This document shows positions 57,457 to 64,000 of a stretch of 64,000 nucleotides of DNA, piece by piece. Source of the DNA: Myxococcales bacterium (GTDB lineage: Bacteria > Myxococcota_A > Polyangia > Polyangiales > Ga0077539); NCBI GenBank assembly GCA_016792845.1, contig JAEUKH010000016.1, positions 78,997 through 142,996 of the forward strand, written 5' to 3'. The number at the start of each line of letters is the position of its first letter. Within the stretch, counting starts at the first letter, position 1. The translations under genes were made by a program, and so were the position numbers. The notes beneath the pieces are model-generated. The model was not told the DNA's origin, did not search any database, and saw only the letters and a program-made list of their open reading frames with translations.

Positions 57457-58398
57457 TCAGAGGCGCGGCTCGTTGCCGGGGTTGCTGGTGATGGTGAGGC
57501 GGTACGGGCGCGCCTCGTTGGCCTGGTACGAGCCCACCCAGACCTGGTAGAGCCCGGGCTGACCGTTCATGTCGATGCCGGGGTTGAAGTTGTACCGGTC
57601 GTCGTTGCAGACCACGCTGCCGTCGGGGCGCCGAACGATCAGCGTCGAGTCAGCCGCCGAGAGGGCGTAGATGCGCAAGAACGCTTGCGGGGTCGGCACG
57701 AGCACGACGTGATTGGGCGGGCCCATGTAGTACCCGCGACAGGTGCCCTCGCCGCGCACGCCGCTGCCCGGCACCGCGCCGCCCGTGCGCCCCGCCGCCA
57801 TCGAGGTCGCGCCCGGCCGCGGCGGCAGAGTGGCTCGCCCGAACAAGGGCGGAAAGTTCGCCGAGAGGCCGCCGAGCGAGCCCTGCGGGTTGCCGTACAC
57901 CGGCGGCGGCTGCTGCGGCTGCACCACCGGCGGCGGCACGTTGCCGCCCTGGCCCGGGGTCACGCCCTGGAGCTCGGTGATGGCCAACGAGTACGGGATC
58001 TGCTGCCCACCGCCGTAGCTGCCGACGTAGATGTCGTAGCGCCCCGGGGGGAGGTTGTTGAGGTCGAGGCCCGGGTTGATGCCGTAGGTGTCGTCGGCGC
58101 ACCAGGTCATCTGGGTCGAGCGCACCATGATCGTGGTGTCGCCGCTCGCTTCGGCGAAGATGCGCAAGAAGCTGAAGCCAGTCGGCGAGGTCAAGATGTG
58201 TTGCGGCCGCACCGGGATGAACCCGCGACAGTTGCTCTGCACGTTCGACGCCTGAACCGGGCCGCCCGAGACGCCGCCGAGTCGCTGGGGGTCGGGCATG
58301 AAGCCGGTGTTGAGGGCGATCGGCTGCGCGCTGGCCGCCACGCCCACCGAGAGACAACCGAGAAATGACAGCGCGGCAATCCAATGCGAACGGTTCAT
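57457..58398 (-). CDS. Secreted protein with two copies of an unknown domain
   Basis: A 313-residue protein from ATG 58398 with a signal peptide ending at ASA-Q. Two homologous domains of about 85 residues are separated by a Pro/Gly-rich linker. Each begins CRGF/CRGY, continues with FLRIFAEASGDTT or FLRIYALSAADST, then WCADDTYGINPGLD or VCNDDRYNFNPGID, and ends in YVGSY/WVGSY followed by PYSLAIT or PYRLTIT. The pattern is beta-rich with one conserved Cys pair per copy. It is reminiscent of bacterial pre-peptidase C-terminal domains, but I cannot confirm this. Function unknown. Confidence 0.75.
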   Translation of the reverse strand: MNRSHWIAALSFLGCLSVGVAASAQPIALNTGFMPDPQRLGGVSGGPVQASNVQSNCRGFIPVRPQHILTSPTGFSFLRIFAEASGDTTIMVRSTQMTWCADDTYGINPGLDLNNLPPGRYDIYVGSYGGGQQIPYSLAITELQGVTPGQGGNVPPPVVQPQQPPPVYGNPQGSLGGLSANFPPLFGRATLPPRPGATSMAAGRTGGAVPGSGVRGEGTCRGYYMGPPNHVVLVPTPQAFLRIYALSAADSTLIVRRPDGSVVCNDDRYNFNPGIDMNGQPGLYQVWVGSYQANEARPYRLTITSNPGNEPRL

Positions 58399-58588
58399 GG
58401 TGATCCCTATCTCTCTCCCCGGTGAAGGCCCCAGACGGCCCGATCCTCCAGAAAGGCACCGTCGAGGTCAAGGGCGTTGGTGGGCGCGATACGCAACCCC
58501 GTGCACAACCATTCAAGATTCCTCGCCCAGGGGAGAGTCTACGTCTTGGCCCCCGCGGAGCTTCGCGCGGGGTTAGCCTCCCGGGGCT

Positions 58589-60955
58589 GTGCGCACCGCT
58601 GCGATCGCTCCGCTCTATGTCGCCTCGGGCTTCGTAGCCTTGGGGTGCGAGACCCTGTGGCATCGGGCGCTCGGCCCGCTGTTTGGAGCCTCCCAGGCGG
58701 CCACCGCGGTGGTGCTCGGGGCCTTCATGTTGGGCCTCGCGGGCGGCGCCCTCTGGGGCTCGGCGCGGGTCGACGCGTCTGCGCACCCCTTGCGGCTCTA
58801 CGCCCACGCCGAGTGGGTGGTGGCGCTCTCTGCGGCGCTCTTACCGCGGGTGTTTCTGGCGTTGGTTCCTTGGGGCACGGGCCTGCCCATGGGGGCCAAG
58901 GCCGCGCTGGCGGGCGCCCTGGTCGGGCCCGCGACCTTCGCGATGGGGGTCACCCTCCCGGCCCTCGCGCGGGTCGTTCATCGCGAGACAGAGCCACTCG
59001 GGCGCACGGTTTCGGTGCTCTCGACGCTGAACCTCGGGGGCGCCATGCTCGGTCCGGCGGCGGTGTCGTTCGGGCTCGTGGCCCGGGTGGGGGTCGCCCA
59101 CGCGGGGGCGATCTTGGGCGCCGTGGCCCTCGCGGTGTCGATGATGGCCTTCGCCCTCGCGCGGCACGAAGACGCGGTGCACGAGCCCGCGACGCAGGGT
59201 GAGGCTGACCCCCGCCCGTCGCGAGAGGTCCTCGCTTTGGCGTTGATCCTCGGCACCCTCTCGTTCGCCCTCCAGCTCATGTGGAACCGCGCCCTCGCCC
59301 TCGTCTTGGGCGCGAGCGCGTACACCTTCGCGGCGGTCACCTCGGTGATCGTCGCGGCCCTCAGCGCTGGCAACGCCACCAGCGCGGCGCTGCCAGCCCT
59401 CGCGCCCGCGGCGTGGTGGCGTCGGGTGGCCTCGCACCTCCTCTCGTTGGCCATCACGCTCTGGCTCGGAAAGCTCACCCTTCACGTCGCGCCCTCGCTC
59501 ATCGCGCGATTGGTGATGGCCGAGCGCTCGGTCTTGCCGCTAAGGCTCTTGATCGTGCTGGTGGTGGCGGGGCTCCCGTCGCACCGGGTGGGGGCGCTCT
59601 TCCCGCTGTTGGTGTCGCAGCGGCGGAGCCGTCGGGTGGGCGCCACGGTGGGCCTCGTCTCGACCGTCACCACCGTCGGAAACGCCCTCGGCGCGCTCCT
59701 CGCGGGCTTCGTCCTCGTGCCCCGTTTCGGCCTCGAGCGCTGCCTCCTCGGGTGCGCCGCGCTGCCCCTCGGGCTCAGCGTCGTCGCCGCCGCGCGGGTC
59801 TCGCTCGATCACCTCCGCGGCACCGCCCTCGCCGCCGTGGCTGCAATGTTGACAGCGTACACATTGACCCCGCGGTGGGACCCGGCCACCCTCTCGTCGG
59901 GCACCTTTCGCGTCTCGGCCTACCGCGACCGCGCCGCGGCGAGCGTCGCCGAGGGCTGCGACCCGCGTCGACGTTTTCAGCACCGCACGCTGTTGTTTCA
60001 GCGCGACGGCGCGCTCGGCACCGTGGTGGTGCTTGGGCACTCTGACGGGCCCGAGTGTTCGCTCTACTCTCTCCGGGTCGACGGCAAGGCCGAGGGCTCG
60101 GTCTTGGTCGCCGCGCCCTTGCGTCCGGGCCTCTGGCCGACGGCGCCCGTGGTGGCGGGCGGAGACCTTCCGACGCAGGTGCTTTCGGGCGCGCTGCCCG
60201 CGCTCTTTGGCCCCACTGACGACGTGATGCTCATCGGTTGGGGCACGGGGCTCTCGGCGCGGGCGCTCCTTGATCTCGGGCCGCGGCGGGTCACCGCGGT
60301 CGAGCTTGAGCCCGCGGTGCGCGACGCGGCGCGGCTCTTTGACGCTCGGGCGGTCGACGACCCGCGGGTGCGTTGGCACCTCGACGACGCCCTTACGGTG
60401 CTCGCCTCGCACCCCGACGCGCGCTACGACGTGATCGCGTCGCACCCTTCGAACCCTTGGGTGGTGGGCGCCTCGTCGCTCTTTACCGATCGCTATTTCG
60501 CTCTCGCGCGGAGCCGACTCCGGCCCGGCGGCCGCATGCTCGCGTGGGTCCAGCTCTACGAGACCGACCCCGAGGCGGTGCGAGCGCTGGTGGCGAGCTT
60601 TGTGTCGGTCTTTCCGTGCAGCCACGCGTTCTTGCCGGGGCGCGAGCACCGCGACCTTGTGCTCCTGGGCTTCGACGATGACCAGGCCCGAAGCACCGCG
60701 GCGCTCCGCGCGAGGCTCGAAGCGCGAGACCCGAGCCTTCGCGGCCCCGTGCTCGCCCGGGCGGGCATCGCCTCTGACGACGCCCTCATGGCGACCCATC
60801 GCGCGGGGCCCTCGGCTCTCCAACGCTGGAGCGCGGGCGTGCCCCGCCACACCCTCGATCGCCCGTGGGCTGAGTTTCGCATCGCCGATCGCATGCTCCG
60901 TGGCGACGGCGCCTCGGGCGACGCGGTGCTCGAGGGCCTCGCCCACGGCGATTAG
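58589..60955 (+). CDS. Polytopic membrane protein fused to a spermidine-synthase-like domain
   Basis: A 788-residue protein from GTG 58589. The N-terminal about 430 residues have about ten to twelve membrane helices arranged like a transporter (early GFVALGCETLWHRALGPLFG, then LPMGAKAAL). The C-terminal about 300 residues are a spermidine-synthase-like Rossmann fold (LIGWGTGLSARALLDLGPRRVTAVELEPAV, YDVIASHPSNPWVVGASSLFT). Such fusions are widespread in soil bacteria. The usual polyamine-binding Asp near the active site is not evident (HPSNP where DxP is usual), so true aminopropyl transfer is uncertain. An AT-rich inverted repeat is at 59844-59866. Confidence 0.85.
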   Translation: MRTAAIAPLYVASGFVALGCETLWHRALGPLFGASQAATAVVLGAFMLGLAGGALWGSARVDASAHPLRLYAHAEWVVALSAALLPRVFLALVPWGTGLPMGAKAALAGALVGPATFAMGVTLPALARVVHRETEPLGRTVSVLSTLNLGGAMLGPAAVSFGLVARVGVAHAGAILGAVALAVSMMAFALARHEDAVHEPATQGEADPRPSREVLALALILGTLSFALQLMWNRALALVLGASAYTFAAVTSVIVAALSAGNATSAALPALAPAAWWRRVASHLLSLAITLWLGKLTLHVAPSLIARLVMAERSVLPLRLLIVLVVAGLPSHRVGALFPLLVSQRRSRRVGATVGLVSTVTTVGNALGALLAGFVLVPRFGLERCLLGCAALPLGLSVVAAARVSLDHLRGTALAAVAAMLTAYTLTPRWDPATLSSGTFRVSAYRDRAAASVAEGCDPRRRFQHRTLLFQRDGALGTVVVLGHSDGPECSLYSLRVDGKAEGSVLVAAPLRPGLWPTAPVVAGGDLPTQVLSGALPALFGPTDDVMLIGWGTGLSARALLDLGPRRVTAVELEPAVRDAARLFDARAVDDPRVRWHLDDALTVLASHPDARYDVIASHPSNPWVVGASSLFTDRYFALARSRLRPGGRMLAWVQLYETDPEAVRALVASFVSVFPCSHAFLPGREHRDLVLLGFDDDQARSTAALRARLEARDPSLRGPVLARAGIASDDALMATHRAGPSALQRWSAGVPRHTLDRPWAEFRIADRMLRGDGASGDAVLEGLAHGD

Positions 60956-61010
60956 TGCTAGCACTGTCTGTCTCACCGCGTTGTGACGTGTCGCGCCGCC
61001 GAGGTTGCCG

Positions 61011-61886
61011 ATGTCGATCTACCGAGAGTTCTTCGACCCCCAGGCCCAACAGCGCGCGGCCCTCGAAGCTGCGCTCGACGCGCGCATCGCCGCGCTGACC
61101 CCTGCCTTCTGGCGCTGCCTCACGCGGGTCGCCCGGGCCCAGTACGAGACCCTCGCGGCCGCCCTCGCGGCGCTGCCCCGGAGCGAGCCCGGCGACGAGG
61201 CCCTGCGTCTCCAAAACGCGCGCGCGCAGCTCGTGACGCAGCTCCACGGGTGGCTCGACGCCGCGCTCGACGCGCTGGCCCACGACGACGGGCGATGGCG
61301 CACGCGGCTTGAGCCCTTCGGCTTTGACGCCCAGCCTGCGACGGCGCCGGTGGCCGACGAAGACCGCGCCGCGGTCGACAACGCGCACTTCGTGCTGCGA
61401 GGCGTGGGCGAGGGGCTGAGCGGCCCCTACGGGCTCGGCCCGCGTCGCTGGGCGTGGCGCTTCGGCGCGGGCGACGCGCCCTTCGTGTTTTGCCTCGAAC
61501 GCCTTCGCAAAGCGGCGCTCTTCGGGCCTGACGTGGCCACCAGCGTCAGCGCGCTCATCACCTCGGTGCGCCCCACCGCGCCGTGCCTGCGCATCAGGCC
61601 TCTCGGCGCCCTCGACGGCGCTTCGACCGCGGTGCGACTCGGCGACGTCGACTGGGCCCGCATCGTCGAGCGCGAGCCCGGGGCGAACGCCCTCACCGCC
61701 GACCCGCTGTTCACCAAGGGCCTCGCGCGGGTCGCCCGAGACGACGCGCCCTCGCTCGACATCGACGGCGGTCTGGCCCGTCTGTCTTGGCATTTCGACC
61801 CTCGGCGCGAAGCGCTCCGCGGGGCCCTCGCCGCCCTCACCGCGGCCCGGAGCCTCGCCCCGACGCCGCTCTCGGCGCCGCGCTGA
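61011..61886 (+). CDS. Uncharacterised protein
   Basis: A 291-residue protein from ATG 61011 preceded by GAGG. The N-terminal about 90 residues are helical and Ala/Arg-rich (EAALDARIAALTPAFWRCL). The rest is mixed alpha/beta (GPRRWAWRFGAGDAPFVFCL, CLRIRPLGALDGASTAVRLG, DGGLARLSWHFDP). No signal peptide or membrane segment. I recognise no family. It is 44 bases upstream of the PRPP-synthetase gene, so the two may be co-transcribed. Confidence 0.6.
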   Translation: MSIYREFFDPQAQQRAALEAALDARIAALTPAFWRCLTRVARAQYETLAAALAALPRSEPGDEALRLQNARAQLVTQLHGWLDAALDALAHDDGRWRTRLEPFGFDAQPATAPVADEDRAAVDNAHFVLRGVGEGLSGPYGLGPRRWAWRFGAGDAPFVFCLERLRKAALFGPDVATSVSALITSVRPTAPCLRIRPLGALDGASTAVRLGDVDWARIVEREPGANALTADPLFTKGLARVARDDAPSLDIDGGLARLSWHFDPRREALRGALAALTAARSLAPTPLSAPR

Positions 61887-61930
61887 AGCCGCGTGCGAGG
61901 GGCCGCGCGAGTGCGGTACAACGCCGGTCC

Positions 61931-62884
61931 ATGCGCGAAGACTCTCTGCCAGTGCTGGTCGCAGGCACCACCCACCCGAGCCTCGGGCGCGACGTCGCCG
62001 CGCGCCTCGGGGTGCCGCTCTGCCCGGTCCGATTCACCCGCTTCTCGAACGAGAACCTCAAGGTCGTCATCGAGGGCGCGGTGCGCGACCGCGACGTGTT
62101 CGTGCTCCAGACCTCGTGCCCGCCGGTGAACGAGTCGCTGATGGAGACGCTCATCCTCCTCGACGCCCTGCGCACCGCAGGGGCCGGGCGGGTCACCGCG
62201 GTGCTGCCGTACTTCCCGTACTCCCGGAGCGACAAGCTCGACGAGCCCGGGGTGAGCATCACGGCCCGCCTCGTGGCCGACCTCCTCGTCTCCGCGGGGG
62301 CGGGGCGCATCCTCACGCTCGATCTCCACGCGCCGCAGATCCACGGGTTCTTTCGCGTCCCGATGGATCACATCACCGCCATCCCGACCCTCTGCGCCTC
62401 GCTCGCCACCGAGGCCTCGGCGCCGCGCGTGGTGGTGGCCACCGACATCGGCGAGGCCAAAGACGCAGGCCGCTTCGCCGCCCGGCTCGGCGTACCCCTC
62501 GCGGTCATCGACAAGCGGCGCACCGACGACAGCGAGCACGCCGTGCCCCACACCCTCGTGGGCGACGTCGCGGGGCGCCACGCGCTCATCGTCGACGACG
62601 AGATCGCCACCGGCGGCACCATCCTCGAAGCCGCCGAGATGGTCTTGCGCATGGGCGCCGCCAGCGTCGAAGCCGCGGTGGTGCACCCGGTGCTTTCGGG
62701 CAACGTGATGCAGCGCCTCAGGGCCTCGCCGCTCCGCCGCCTCAGGGTCACGAACACCATCCCCTTGCGCCCGGAGTGCGTCGACGATCGCATCGAAGTG
62801 GTTGATATCGCACCACTTATCGCCGACTCGATCGGGCGCATTCACAAGGGCGAGCGCCTCGACGACGTCGCCTCGCGCCGCTAG
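61931..62884 (+). CDS. prs: Ribose-phosphate pyrophosphokinase (PRPP synthetase) family protein
   Basis: A 317-residue protein from ATG 61931. It has the family regions RFSNEN, PYFPYSRSDK, TLDLHAPQIHGFF and the PRPP loop VDDEIATGGTI at about 221-231. It differs from textbook Prs at several conserved sites: PYFPYSRSDK instead of PYFGYARQD, DDEIATGG instead of DDMIDTGGT, and the flexible catalytic loop reads ATDIGEAKDAGR rather than SPDxGGVxRAR. The length is normal. It may be a divergent or second PRPP synthetase. Product: PRPP for nucleotide, His and Trp synthesis. It is preceded by an uncharacterised gene. Confidence 0.82.
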   Translation: MREDSLPVLVAGTTHPSLGRDVAARLGVPLCPVRFTRFSNENLKVVIEGAVRDRDVFVLQTSCPPVNESLMETLILLDALRTAGAGRVTAVLPYFPYSRSDKLDEPGVSITARLVADLLVSAGAGRILTLDLHAPQIHGFFRVPMDHITAIPTLCASLATEASAPRVVVATDIGEAKDAGRFAARLGVPLAVIDKRRTDDSEHAVPHTLVGDVAGRHALIVDDEIATGGTILEAAEMVLRMGAASVEAAVVHPVLSGNVMQRLRASPLRRLRVTNTIPLRPECVDDRIEVVDIAPLIADSIGRIHKGERLDDVASRR

Positions 62885-62905
62885 GGCCCGCGGGGCGACA
62901 ATTCC

Positions 62906-62926
62906 GCTGCGCGGTCATTGCGCAGC
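62906..62926. terminator. Hairpin after the PRPP-synthetase gene
   Basis: GCTGCGC and GCGCAGC form a perfect 7-bp stem with a 7-base loop, 21 bases after the stop codon; flanking GCCCGCGGGGCG and CGCCCGCG can extend it. It lies before the SDR gene. Confidence 0.45.
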
Positions 62927-62969
62927 GCCCGCGAGGTGTTACCAGCGCCGCACACAAGGAGCGACGACG

Positions 62970-63839
62970 ATGACATCGATGGCGGGCAAGTTTTGCATTG
63001 TGACGGGCGCCAACACAGGCATTGGCAAAGAGACGGCGCGGGGCCTCGCGGCGATGGGCGCCACGGTGGTGCTCGGCTGCCGCAACGTCGACAAGGGCGA
63101 GGCCGCGAAGGCCGACATCGCGGCGACGGCGCCCGGCGCGACCCTGCACGTCTTGGCCCTCGACCTCGGCGACCTCGCGAGCATCGCGCGCTTTGTACGC
63201 GCGGTCGAGGCGCTCACCCAGAAGGTCGACGTCTTGGTGAACAACGCCGGGGTCTGGGTGACCGCGCGGGCCACGACCCGCGACGGCTTCGAGACCACCT
63301 TCGGCACCAACCACCTCGGCACCTTCCAGCTGACGCGGCTGCTCTTGCCGCTGCTCGAAGCGGCGGCGCCGGCCAGGGTGGTGGTGTTGTCGTCGAAGCT
63401 TCACTACCAGGGTAAGCTCGATTGGGCTGATCTCATGGCCGAGAAGAGCTTCGGCGGCCCCCGGGCCTACAACCAGTCAAAGCTCGCCAACGTGCTCTTC
63501 ACCAAGGCGCTGGCGCGTCGTGTGGCCTCGCGCGGCATCACCGTCAACGCCGTGCACCCGGGCGTCGTGGCCACCGAGCTGGCCCGCGACTACCCGAAGC
63601 TTTTGGTGAAGCTCTTCCATCTCTTCTTGCTCACGCCCGCCGAGGGGGCCGCATGTTCGCTCTATGTGGCCACGTCGCCCGCGTGCACGGCGACCGGTGG
63701 CTACTTCGAGAAATCGCGCGAGAAGAAGGCCGCAGCGGCTGCCCTCGACGAGGCCGCCCAGGAGCGCCTCTGGGCCTTGTCTGAGACGCTGATCGACGCG
63801 GCGTTGAAGCGCAGCGAAGGGGCCGAGGCGGCCCGCTGA
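62970..63839 (+). CDS. Short-chain dehydrogenase/reductase (retinol-dehydrogenase-like)
   Basis: A 289-residue protein from ATG 62970 with AAGGAG eight bases upstream. Classical SDR motifs are the NAD(P) loop TGANTGIG at 12-19, NNAGVW, the catalytic serine region VVVLSSKLH and Tyr167-x3-Lys171 in YNQSK. The closest general type is the retinol dehydrogenase-like/WWOX group (CRNVDKGEAA after strand 2, favouring NADP). Substrate unknown. It ends 16 bases before the structured leader at the right edge. Confidence 0.92.
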   Translation: MTSMAGKFCIVTGANTGIGKETARGLAAMGATVVLGCRNVDKGEAAKADIAATAPGATLHVLALDLGDLASIARFVRAVEALTQKVDVLVNNAGVWVTARATTRDGFETTFGTNHLGTFQLTRLLLPLLEAAAPARVVVLSSKLHYQGKLDWADLMAEKSFGGPRAYNQSKLANVLFTKALARRVASRGITVNAVHPGVVATELARDYPKLLVKLFHLFLLTPAEGAACSLYVATSPACTATGGYFEKSREKKAAAAALDEAAQERLWALSETLIDAALKRSEGAEAAR

Positions 63840-63855
63840 GCGGGGCCTAGAGACG

Positions 63856-64000
63856 CGACCAAGTCGTCGGACCGAGCACCGCGAAGGGGCGCAAGTGATG
63901 CAAGGCGACGGGGCGAAGACGGGCTGTTGGCCCGTCGAGACCCGGCAACGCAGCAGCGCGCCGCGGACCTGAAGTAGGGCGACGGGAGACGACTTGGTCG
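63856..64000 (+). promoter_or_regulatory. Structured leader with SAM-I-riboswitch-like core
   Basis: CGACCAAGTCGTC (63856-63868) pairs perfectly with 63988-64000, giving a terminal stem of at least 13 bp that reaches the window edge. Inside, GACGGGC-TGTTG-GCCCGTC (63918-63936) is a hairpin that runs into GAGACCCGGCAAC. The stretch 63929-63949 matches the SAM-I (S-box) core GGCCCGATGAAACCCGGCAAC at 18 of 21 positions. The 5' half (about 49 bases between the terminal stem and the hairpin) does not fit the standard S-box layout, and the 3' core was not found. Probably a leader of a gene just beyond the window. Moderate to low confidence. Confidence 0.4.

Noticed and set aside
63856..64000. 4.5S/SRP RNA or tmRNA
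   Set aside because: The SRP tetraloop region (GGAAGGAAGCAGC) and the tmRNA ends are absent. The only strong resemblance is to the SAM-I core.

Overview
The window is a GC-rich (about 70% or more by eye) bacterial chromosome segment, most likely from a myxobacterium-type member of the Myxococcota. The evidence is two Hanks-type Ser/Thr kinases (one with the variant catalytic loop HRDVSPQN), secreted proteins with Cys-rich 'NGCE' repeats, a protein ending in a MYXO-CTERM-like tail, TPR/PEGA proteins, and a large exopolysaccharide locus. I call 44 protein genes. I see no tRNA, rRNA, insertion sequence, phage gene or CRISPR array, and no gene-free stretch over 300 bases.

Layout. (1) 1-13.3 kb: two 'TPR/PEGA protein + Ser/Thr kinase' gene pairs flank a YfhO-like membrane protein, two uncharacterised membrane proteins and Lon protease. 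(2) 13.3-36.2 kb: a dense minus-strand glycan operon in which most genes overlap by 1-4 bases or lie a few bases apart. It encodes GDP-fucose synthesis (Gmd, Fcl), four recognisable glycosyltransferases, an unclassified protein, two AsnB-type amidotransferases, a fused dehydrogenase/Gfo-Idh-MocA oxidoreductase, a methyltransferase, a heparinase II/III-like protein, a small initiating phosphoglycosyltransferase, a NeuD/PglD-type acyltransferase, UDP-GlcNAc 2-epimerase, a DegT aminotransferase, a CapD/PglF-like dehydratase and a double GNAT acetyltransferase. (3) 36.5-41.6 kb: on the plus strand, a Wzy/O-antigen-ligase-like polymerase with a long C-terminal domain and a Wzc-type tyrosine autokinase complete a Wzx/Wzy-style pathway. 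No Wzx flippase or Wza export channel is in the window. (4) 41.6-54 kb: a KamA-type radical SAM enzyme, a SirB1-like transglutaminase-fold protein, a lipoprotein, LeuRS, a large Cys-rich repeat lipoprotein, a FemAB/COG3146-like acyltransferase, and the ClpS-ClpA pair. (5) 54-64 kb: small uncharacterised proteins, a second heparinase-like secreted protein with a MYXO-CTERM-like tail, a secreted protein with a duplicated unknown domain, a membrane/spermidine-synthase fusion, a PRPP-synthetase homologue, an SDR, and a structured leader at the right edge whose core resembles a SAM-I riboswitch.

How the genes work together. The glycan locus reads as a complete sugar-activation, assembly and polymerisation set. 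The dehydratase, aminotransferase, acyltransferase and small phosphoglycosyltransferase are the same four activities as PglF-PglE-PglD-PglC, so the first sugar on the lipid carrier may be a bacillosamine-type diamino sugar; this is an inference. Fucose is then supplied by Gmd/Fcl, chains are extended by the GT2 and GT4 enzymes, modified by amidation, methylation or acylation, and polymerised under control of the tyrosine kinase. The kinase/PEGA pairs look like envelope-signalling modules.

Coordinates include the stop codon. Starts were chosen from start/stop overlaps, ribosome sites and domain ends, because long antisense and N-terminally extended reading frames are abundant at this GC content and are not real genes.
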